From: Ruminococcaceae bacterium UBA1438
GTDB taxonomy: Bacteria > Bacillota > Clostridia > Oscillospirales > Acutalibacteraceae
Assembly (NCBI GenBank): GCA_002329285.1
Contig: DCTO01000012.1
Span: forward strand, 1,939 to 23,367
Direction of reading: 5' to 3'
DNA length: 21,429 nt
Shown here: piece by piece, positions 15,942-21,429 of the stretch
Layout of the letters: every line of letters begins with the position of its first letter
How positions within the stretch are numbered: the stretch's first letter is position 1
The notes under the pieces: generated by a model
The model's input: the letters and a program-made list of their open reading frames with translations, nothing else
The model's database searches: none
Told to the model about the DNA's origin: nothing
Translations under genes and position numbers: made by a program

Positions 15942-17071
15942 TAGTCTAAAAAGTCCTTCAATTTTTTGCTTCTGCTCGGATGGCGAAGCTTACGAAGCGC
16001 TTTTGCCTCAATCTGACGAATGCGCTCGCGTGTTACGTTAAACTCCTTGCCAACCTCTTCAAGTGTTTTCGGGTTTCCGTCCTCAAGACCAAATCGAAGT
16101 GAAAGTACCTTTTCCTCACGCGGTGTCAAAGTTTTAAGCACCTCTGCAAGTTGCTCTTTAAGCAGGCTCATTGATGCGGCATCGGCAGGAGCAAGCGCAT
16201 CATCATCAGGAATAAAATCACCGAGATGAGAATCCTCCTCCTCGCCTATAGGCGTTTCAAGGGAAACAGGTTCCTGAGAAACGCGGAGAATTTCGCGCAC
16301 CTTATCAGCCGGCATATCAAGAAATTCAGCAATTTCCTCCGGCGTTGGCTCTTTGCCGTTCTGATGAAGCAGCTGGCTGTTTGCCTTTTTAACCTTATTG
16401 ATGGTTTCAACCATATGAACCGGGATTCTGATTGTTCTTGCCTGATCGGCAATTGCGCGGGTAATCGCCTGCCTGATCCACCAGGTTGCATATGTTGAAA
16501 ACTTAAAGCCCTTTGTGTAATCAAACTTATCAACAGCTTTAACAAGACCCATATTGCCCTCTTGAATCAAATCAAGAAACTGCATGCCTCTGCCGACATA
16601 TCTTTTTGCAATGCTGACAACAAGACGAAGATTAGCCTCTGCAAGCCTTTGCTTTGCAACCGGGTCATTTTCCGATATGCGCATTGCATATTCTATTTCC
16701 TCTTCAGCAGTCAGAAGCGGAACGCGGCCAATTTCTTTAAGATAAACCTTTACGGGGTCATCCATTGCGGCATTATCGTTAGTTGCAACGGTTTCAGCGG
16801 CATCCGTTTCCTTTGGCAAATCAACCTCAAGAGTGATGCCGTCAAGCGCTTCAGCTGAAAAATCATCAACAATGCTTACGTTTGCGCTTTCAAGCATATC
16901 GTTGAGCTTTTCAAGCTCATCAACATCCATATCAAGCTCAACAATGAGATTATCAATCTCCTGTGCAGTTAAGTGGCCAACAGCCTTTCCCTTATCAACA
17001 AGCTTTTTGAATGCGTTATTCTTCTTCTCCTCTGAAACCTGCTGTGTTGGGGTTAAATTGATCTTATCCAT
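15941..17071 (-). CDS. rpoD: Primary RNA polymerase sigma factor
   Basis: A 376-residue housekeeping sigma factor. A short region 1.1 occupies roughly 15-70, region 1.2 begins at [11 protein letters not shown] (105-115), region 2 contains [21 protein letters not shown] and the -10-recognising [13 protein letters not shown] (191-203), and region 4.2 carries the -35-recognising helix-turn-helix [20 protein letters not shown] (336-355). The length matches Firmicute SigA. It follows dnaG by 30 bases, with GAGGAG 8 bases before the ATG. The promoters seen in this window (TTGAAA or TTGAC with TATAAT) fit such a sigma factor. Confidence 0.98.
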   Translation of the reverse strand: MDKINLTPTQQVSEEKKNNAFKKLVDKGKAVGHLTAQEIDNLIVELDMDVDELEKLNDMLESANVSIVDDFSAEALDGITLEVDLPKETDAAETVATNDNAAMDDPVKVYLKEIGRVPLLTAEEEIEYAMRISENDPVAKQRLAEANLRLVVSIAKRYVGRGMQFLDLIQEGNMGLVKAVDKFDYTKGFKFSTYATWWIRQAITRAIADQARTIRIPVHMVETINKVKKANSQLLHQNGKEPTPEEIAEFLDMPADKVREILRVSQEPVSLETPIGEEEDSHLGDFIPDDDALAPADAASMSLLKEQLAEVLKTLTPREEKVLSLRFGLEDGNPKTLEEVGKEFNVTRERIRQIEAKALRKLRHPSRSKKLKDFLD

Positions 17072-17101
17072 AGTTAAATCTCCTCTTGGGTCGAAATTCC
17101 T

Positions 17102-18832
17102 TTATTTGTTTTCAAACATTTTTCTGAAATCATCATCGTTTAAAACATCTGCCGAAGCATTTTTCTTATTATGCTCATTTTCAATAACTTTTAAGCAATC
17201 CTTAAATTCCGCCTTAGGTTCCTTACTTGGCTGCCCCTTGGCAATTATTCCGGAAAGTCTGCTCATTTCTTCAGTTGATAAATCAGCAGAAAAGCTCATT
17301 AAATCATTATCAACTGAGCTTTCAATATTAGAGCAAATCATTGAAAAAACTTTTTGAACAAATCCGGCAGACAGATAGTTCTGATTAAAATCGGAAAGAT
17401 ATCTGTGACAATCCGGGTATTTTATCAAAAGATATAACAGCCTGTCTTCTGCTTTAGTTTTTAAAGATGTGGTGTCACTGTTAAATCCAAGCCTTGTGTT
17501 TTGCCTGATACTTTCGCTGATTATTGAATTATAATCAGAGCGGCGTTTTGAGCGAGCATATTTTCTTGAGTAATCATCAAGCTGTGCTTTCAGATTTCTC
17601 TTCTCAATCCCGATTTCCTCAGAAATTCTTGAAATATATAGATCCTGCTCAACCGGCGTTGTGTCAGCAAGTGTTTTGATTATCTCATTAACAAAATCAA
17701 TTTTGCCCTGTGTGGTGTTGAGATTAAACTGATTTCGCAGCTTAATTATTTCAAATTCAATTTCATTAGTGGCACCCTCAAGCATGCCTCTGAATTTCTC
17801 AACGCCAACATTTTTTATTATTTCATCAGGATCCTTGCCATATTTCAAAATCGGAACTCTTACCTTTAGATCAGAATTCTTTAAAAGAACAAGCGCCTTT
17901 GAAACCGCTTTCTGGCCTGCCTCATCAGCGTCATAAGCCAGCACAATCTCATTTGAATAACGGCTGATAAGCTTAACCTGTTCGTTAGTGAGCGCCGTTC
18001 CGCAGCCGGCAACTGCATTTTTAAACCCTGCCTGATACATAGAAATAACATCCATATATCCTTCGCAAAGAATCAAAGAATCCTCACCGCTGTCTTTAGC
18101 ATTATTCAGCGAAAACAGTTCGTTAGTTTTCTTATAGACAAGCGTATCACCTGTATTGAGGTATTTGGGTTTGCTGTCATCAAGAACTCTTCCGCCAAAA
18201 GCAATAACATTGCCTCGAACATCAATAATAGGAACCATAACCCTGTTGCGGAAGAAATCAAAGTATCCGTTATTTCCTCTGCGGATTAATCCGGCTTGAA
18301 TTAAGTCGTTATGCGAAAAGCCCTGCTTAACAAGCTCATCGGTTAAATCATGCCAGGCATTGGGAGCAAAGCCCATTCCGAATTTATTAACGGTTTTTTG
18401 AGAAAGCCCCCTATTTTTTAAATAGTCAAGAGCCGCTTTGCCTTCCTCGCTCATCAGCAATGAATGAAAAAACTTTGCCGCCGCCCTGTTAGCTTCAAGA
18501 ATTCTGCGTCTTTGCTTTGACACACTGTCATCAAAGCCGTCCATCGGCATTTCAAGACCGGCGCGGTCTGCAAGGAGCTTAACGGCGTCAACATAATCAA
18601 GGTTTTCTATCTTGCGAATAAAGCCGACTGTGTCTCCCCCGGCTCCGCAGCCAAAGCAGTAAAACGACTGTGTTTCCGGATAAACAGTAAACGAAGGCGT
18701 TTTTTCATTATGAAACGGGCAGAGCCCGACATAGGTTGACCCGCGCTTTTTTAAAGAAACATAAGCTGATATTATGTCTTCAATATCTGTTTTATATTTA
18801 AGCTCCTGCAAAAAAGAACTGTTTATCGGCAT
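17102..18832 (-). CDS. dnaG: DNA primase
   Basis: A 576-residue primase that makes RNA primers for replication. The N-terminal CHC2 zinc finger uses Cys38, His41, Cys59 and Cys62. The TOPRIM core has LILCEGYMDV with the metal-binding Glu and YDADEAGQKA with the metal-binding Asp residues. The C-terminal helicase-binding part is present. AAAGGAG lies 8 bases before the ATG at 18832. It is the first gene of the long minus-strand run and directly precedes rpoD, the classic macromolecular synthesis arrangement (without rpsU here). Confidence 0.97.
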   Translation of the reverse strand: MPINSSFLQELKYKTDIEDIISAYVSLKKRGSTYVGLCPFHNEKTPSFTVYPETQSFYCFGCGAGGDTVGFIRKIENLDYVDAVKLLADRAGLEMPMDGFDDSVSKQRRRILEANRAAAKFFHSLLMSEEGKAALDYLKNRGLSQKTVNKFGMGFAPNAWHDLTDELVKQGFSHNDLIQAGLIRRGNNGYFDFFRNRVMVPIIDVRGNVIAFGGRVLDDSKPKYLNTGDTLVYKKTNELFSLNNAKDSGEDSLILCEGYMDVISMYQAGFKNAVAGCGTALTNEQVKLISRYSNEIVLAYDADEAGQKAVSKALVLLKNSDLKVRVPILKYGKDPDEIIKNVGVEKFRGMLEGATNEIEFEIIKLRNQFNLNTTQGKIDFVNEIIKTLADTTPVEQDLYISRISEEIGIEKRNLKAQLDDYSRKYARSKRRSDYNSIISESIRQNTRLGFNSDTTSLKTKAEDRLLYLLIKYPDCHRYLSDFNQNYLSAGFVQKVFSMICSNIESSVDNDLMSFSADLSTEEMSRLSGIIAKGQPSKEPKAEFKDCLKVIENEHNKKNASADVLNDDDFRKMFENK

Positions 18833-18862
18833 AATATCAACTCCTTTCCTTAAAACATTTTA

Positions 18863-18875
18863 TTCATTAAATGAA
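18863..18875. promoter_or_regulatory. Palindrome TTCATT-A-AATGAA in the dnaG leader
   Basis: A perfect 6+1+6 palindrome lies between the candidate dnaG -10 box and its Shine-Dalgarno sequence, flanked by two similar AACATTTT stretches. It may be an operator, but in such AT-rich DNA chance is a real alternative. Confidence 0.3.
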
Positions 18876-18889
18876 CATTTTTCTATAAA

Positions 18890-18895
18890 ATTATA
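18890..18895 (-). promoter_or_regulatory. Candidate -10 box for dnaG
   Basis: A perfect TATAAT on the minus strand, 57 bases before the dnaG ATG. No good -35 box stands at 16-18 bases (AAGGCA at 17), so the promoter may be weak or need an activator. Confidence 0.45.
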
Positions 18896-18938
18896 CGCAA
18901 TATTTGCTATAATGCCTTTATTATTTATAATGTAAAAC

Positions 18939-18967
18939 TTGACGACTATGAATCAAAAGTATATGAT
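18939..18967 (+). promoter_or_regulatory. Sigma-A promoter of the metallophosphoesterase gene
   Basis: TTGACG (-35, 18939-18944) and TATGAT (-10, 18962-18967) are 17 bases apart. The expected start near 18974 falls at the Shine-Dalgarno GAGG, so the leader is about 12 bases. Upstream, TGCTATAAT at 18905-18913 is an extended -10 without a -35 and could be a second start. Confidence 0.78.
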
Positions 18968-18985
18968 ATTCGTGAGGTTAGAAAA

Positions 18986-19825
18986 ATGATTTATTTTTTA
19001 ATTGCATTGCTTATAGTTATCATCTGCATATTTTGCTATTATGAGAACAATAAGCTGGACATAACTGAATATCAAATCAATGCAGATTCAATAAATGAAC
19101 TGATAACAATTGCGCATCTTTCCGATTTACATTCAAAGCCTGCAAAGAACGTTTTAACTGCACTGCAAAAAATCAAGCCCGATGTTATCTTCATCACAGG
19201 AGATTACATAAATGACAAGGCAAGCCGCAAAGGCAAAATGCTTGAATATGCTGAAAAGCTTTGCGGGCTCTGCCCTGTTTACTATATAACCGGGAATCAT
19301 GAAAGGCGCCTTGAAAGCTTTGAAGAACTGATGCAGGAGCTTCATGAAGCAGGTTTTCATGTTCTGCTTAACGAGCTTGAGGCAGAAAACATCAATAATA
19401 ATAAGCTTGCAATTCTCGGTCTTGATGAGGATCAGGCAAATTTTGATGATTATAAGGCAAGAAAAAACGGCACCTTTGAATATAAGGATATGCGCCCGTA
19501 TTTTGAAGCGCTAAATGACGCAGAGGGTTTTAAAATCGTTTTAAGCCATTTTCCCGAAAATTTTGCCGCAGTTGAAGAGAATAATTACAGCAGATACGAT
19601 TTTGATCTTCAGCTATCCGGGCATGCCCACGGAGGGCAATTTATTCTGCCGTTTATCGGGCCTGTATTCAGCCCCGGCCAGGGTTTATTTCCAAAATACG
19701 CAAAAGGAAGCTTCGGCAGCAGGCCAAAGCTGATTGTAAGCCGAGGAATAGGAAACGCTGAATTCCCGTTAAGGCTGTTCAATCATCCCGAAATAAATGT
19801 TATAACGTTAAACAAACCGCAGTAA
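18986..19825 (+). CDS. Membrane-anchored metallophosphoesterase (YkuE/YaeI-like)
   Basis: A 279-residue calcineurin-like phosphoesterase. An N-terminal hydrophobic segment (residues 1-18) anchors or exports it. Metal-binding motifs appear in order: SDLHS (Asp47, His49), GDY (Asp73), GNHE (103-106), SHFP (His188) and GHAHGGQ (from 212). In related proteins this set acts on phosphomonoesters or phosphodiesters such as lipid pyrophosphates; the substrate is not known here. GAGG stands 8 bases before the ATG. It is the only plus-strand gene, divergent from dnaG and convergent with the YigZ gene. Confidence 0.92.
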   Translation: MIYFLIALLIVIICIFCYYENNKLDITEYQINADSINELITIAHLSDLHSKPAKNVLTALQKIKPDVIFITGDYINDKASRKGKMLEYAEKLCGLCPVYYITGNHERRLESFEELMQELHEAGFHVLLNELEAENINNNKLAILGLDEDQANFDDYKARKNGTFEYKDMRPYFEALNDAEGFKIVLSHFPENFAAVEENNYSRYDFDLQLSGHAHGGQFILPFIGPVFSPGQGLFPKYAKGSFGSRPKLIVSRGIGNAEFPLRLFNHPEINVITLNKPQ

Positions 19826-19839
19826 TAAAACTGCGGTTT
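19814..19839. terminator. Shared terminator between the metallophosphoesterase and YigZ genes
   Basis: A 10-bp perfect stem (AAACCGCAGT with ACTGCGGTTT) and a 6-base loop include the last codons of the plus-strand gene and its TAA. T-rich sequence follows on the plus strand. On the minus strand the hairpin follows the YigZ stop directly, so it can serve both convergent genes. Confidence 0.88.
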
Positions 19840-20460
19840 TTATATTTTTGAAAATTTTTCTCCGATTTCATTTAAACTGAATTGCCCATTGCTTAAATCA
19901 ACAAGCCTTTCGTTTAATGCGCTAACCTTTCCTTTGCTGACAGAAAAGGATACATTAACACTTTCTGCATATTCAACGTGCTCAAGATTGGCGCCGAAAT
20001 CATCAAGAAGCCCTGTAAGCCTTTCATAAAAGGAATAATCAACCTGACAAGATAAAACGCTACAAAGCCCCATAGTGATGATATTTCCTGCATCAAGAGC
20101 AATTTTGGAACCGTGAGAATAAGCTCTGACCAAGCCTCCCGCTCCAAGCAGAGTTCCGCCGAAATACCTGGTTACAACCACGCAGACGTCAACAACCTCT
20201 GATTTAAGAATAACATCAAGCACGGGAACGCCTGCTGTGCCGGAGGGCTCGCCGTCGTCACTGTAGCGCTGAATATTATTATCTTTAAGAACATAAGCAT
20301 AAACATTATGCTTTGCATCCCAGTGCTTTGATTTTATTGTATTAATAAAATCAACCGCTTCCTCCTGCGTTTTTACAGGCTTAACATATCCGATAAAACG
20401 GGATTTCTTTTCAATAAATTCATCGCTGCTTTCTTTTTCAACAGTTTTATAATCCTGCAT
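19840..20460 (-). CDS. YigZ/IMPACT family protein
   Basis: A 206-residue protein with the IMPACT N-terminal domain. YSDDGEPSGTAGVPVL (about 66-81) and VTRYFGGTLLGAGGLVRAY (about 96-114) are the family signatures. The C-terminal part is the EF-G domain V-like fold (DUF1949). The family has a proposed link to translation but no firmly proven bacterial activity. AGGTG lies 4 bases before the ATG at 20460, and the gene follows the membrane protein gene after 11 bases, so they are probably co-transcribed. Confidence 0.92.
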   Translation of the reverse strand: MQDYKTVEKESSDEFIEKKSRFIGYVKPVKTQEEAVDFINTIKSKHWDAKHNVYAYVLKDNNIQRYSDDGEPSGTAGVPVLDVILKSEVVDVCVVVTRYFGGTLLGAGGLVRAYSHGSKIALDAGNIITMGLCSVLSCQVDYSFYERLTGLLDDFGANLEHVEYAESVNVSFSVSKGKVSALNERLVDLSNGQFSLNEIGEKFSKI

Positions 20461-20471
20461 AACACACCTGA

Positions 20472-21236
20472 TTAAATATTTGCAACTTCTTTGGTAAAGC
20501 GTTTATTCAAATCATTATTACCCTTGTGATGATATGGGAAAACTTTCAGAATAATCCACCCGGCAAAACCGCCAACAGTGTTGCAGATCATATCCTCCAT
20601 CGTATCAATAATAGCGTAACGCATATCGTCTCTTGCATCAATAAAATTCGGCATACCGATGCCATCCTTTAAATCTGCCTCGATTGCAAGCTGAAGTGAC
20701 CAATGCTGCGCATCACCTATTGAGGGATTAAGCTGATCGGCAATGAATTCAAAAAGCTCCCAAACATTGCCAGCAACAAAGAAAAAACAAAATGCGGCAA
20801 AAGCAATAATTGCAACCGAGTTAACGGTTTTATCCCTGATCTGCATTGCGCAAAAAATCTCATAACCAAGGATTGTGCAAAGCACTCCGCCAACTGTGTG
20901 CATAACAATATCAAGCACCGGCATGCTGTAATATAAATTAAGATAAGCACCCCCGAAGCTTGCCGTGAGTAAGCCGATTGAGCTGACATCCTGAATATAA
21001 GCGGGAAGATTTCTTACGAGATTATTTGAGGGAAACAACATAAGAATTTCCCAGGCAAACATGCCTATTAAGTTGCCGACAACCTGAAGAGCCATCAGCT
21101 TTCTGTCATCAGCTTTGCTGATAAACAAAGCGTGAATAAGCGCGCTAATCAAAACAAGCCTGCAAGCCCACCAAAGGCAAAGCTCCCACTTTTTCGGGCT
21201 GTTTTCACCTTTAATAATTCGCTTATAATATCCCAT
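20472..21236 (-). CDS. Small integral membrane protein, possibly DUF2238/YjdF-like
   Basis: A 254-residue protein with several hydrophobic segments (around LVLISALIHALFI, VVGNLIGMFAWEILMLF, GLLTASFGGAYL, VMHTVGGVLCTILGYEIF, VAIIAFAAFCFFFVAG and VGGFAGWIILKVF). Polar residues recur inside the membrane part: HTVGG, GNVWELFEFIAD and DTMEDMICNTVGG. The WE..EF and DT..DM..N patterns recall DUF2238 membrane proteins, but I am not sure of the family. The ATG at 21236 is chosen because GGAG lies 9 bases upstream; the frame stays open to 21311 but crosses a stem-loop. No function is proposed. Confidence 0.75.
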   Translation of the reverse strand: MGYYKRIIKGENSPKKWELCLWWACRLVLISALIHALFISKADDRKLMALQVVGNLIGMFAWEILMLFPSNNLVRNLPAYIQDVSSIGLLTASFGGAYLNLYYSMPVLDIVMHTVGGVLCTILGYEIFCAMQIRDKTVNSVAIIAFAAFCFFFVAGNVWELFEFIADQLNPSIGDAQHWSLQLAIEADLKDGIGMPNFIDARDDMRYAIIDTMEDMICNTVGGFAGWIILKVFPYHHKGNNDLNKRFTKEVANI

Positions 21237-21258
21237 AACAATATTCTCCAATAAAAAA

Positions 21259-21301
21259 GAGGCATTACGCCGATTTAAATATAAAATCGAACTAATACCT
21301 C
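21259..21301 (-). promoter_or_regulatory. Two-part stem-loop in the membrane protein gene leader
   Basis: On the minus strand GAGGTATTA pairs with TAATGCCTC (9 bp with one G-T), then a 3x3 internal loop, then CGATTT with AAATCG around a 7-base loop. It ends about 10 bases before the Shine-Dalgarno GGAG. No U-tract follows, so it is not a simple terminator. A clear promoter was not found in the same gap (21237-21356). Confidence 0.5.
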
Positions 21302-21321
21302 CCGGAATCACAAAAATAAAT

Positions 21322-21343
21322 AAGGGAGCAAAATTGCTCCCTT
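21322..21343 (-). terminator. Intrinsic terminator after rpmE
   Basis: AAGGGAGCA pairs with TGCTCCCTT (9 bp, 4-base loop), followed on the minus strand by ATTTATTTTTG. It lies about 13 bases after the rpmE stop. Confidence 0.88.
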
Positions 21344-21356
21344 TTTCTGAAACAAA

Positions 21357-21429
21357 TTAGTCTTTACGAGCATATCTCTTGTTGAATCTGTCAACACGTC
21401 CGCCCGTATCAACAAGCTTCTGCTTGCCG
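21357..21429 (-). CDS. rpmE: Ribosomal protein L31, C-terminal end only
   Basis: The reverse strand from the window edge to TAA at 21357 encodes GKQKLVDTGGRVDRFNKRY and then ARKD. This is the conserved C-terminus of ribosomal protein L31; the rest lies outside the window. The cysteine motif that separates zinc-binding from zinc-free types is not visible, though the short tail resembles the zinc-type rpmE. A terminator follows. Confidence 0.93.
   Translation of the reverse strand, partial: GKQKLVDTGGRVDRFNKRYARKD

Noticed and set aside
16833..17357. 174-codon Ser-rich plus-strand frame spanning the rpoD start and dnaG end
   Set aside because: It crosses two certain minus-strand genes; the Ser-rich, low-complexity product is typical of antisense reading.
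1..21429. CRISPR array, insertion sequence, tRNA, rRNA, prophage or defence genes
   Set aside because: No regularly spaced repeats, transposase or integrase motifs, or tRNA-like folds were seen; nearly all DNA is covered by housekeeping genes.

Overview
The window looks like a chromosomal housekeeping segment of a low-GC, Gram-positive gut-type Clostridium. The main signs are the gene orders dnaG-rpoD, yicC-remA-gmk-rpoZ-priA-def-fmt-rsmB and mltG-U32 peptidase, consistent AGGAGG-type ribosome binding sites, and sigma-A promoters close to consensus. Almost everything is on the minus strand; only one metallophosphoesterase gene is on the plus strand. I could not place it below class Clostridia with confidence.

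Layout, right to left (the direction of most transcription). The end of rpmE (ribosomal protein L31) and its terminator lie at the right edge. Next come a small membrane protein gene with a structured leader and a YigZ/IMPACT gene, which ends at a terminator shared with the convergent metallophosphoesterase gene. A divergent promoter region (18833-18985) then opens a long minus-strand run: dnaG, rpoD, a DUF896 gene, a thymidylate kinase, a DUF2156 gene interrupted by an in-frame TGA, a GNAT acetyltransferase, a DJ-1/PfpI protein, 5-formyl-THF cyclo-ligase, mltG, and a U32 peptidase-like tRNA-modification protein. After these a terminator-shaped hairpin contains the ribosome binding site of a class B penicillin-binding protein gene. 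A WYL-domain regulator with its own promoter inside the PBP gene's 3' end closes the run at a terminator near 7590.

A second minus-strand operon begins at a near-perfect sigma-A promoter (7502-7530) followed at once by an 11-bp stem-loop: yicC, remA, gmk, rpoZ, priA, def, then fmt, a YugP-type zinc metallopeptidase and a truncated rsmB. These serve RNA turnover, nucleotide supply, transcription, replication restart and N-terminal formyl-Met metabolism.

The strongest anomaly is at the def/fmt boundary (about 2774). To its left the DNA is near 50% GC with CTG, CAG and CGG-rich codon use; to its right it is mostly 32-42% GC with CTT-rich use. Gene order is the expected one across the break. It could be an assembly join between two Clostridia at the conserved fmt 5' end, or an orthologous replacement. 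The other notable points are the TGA at an expected Trp codon in the DUF2156 gene, the terminator that holds the PBP ribosome binding site, and two promoters that place the transcription start almost on the Shine-Dalgarno sequence. I saw no defence system, CRISPR array, insertion sequence, tRNA or rRNA.
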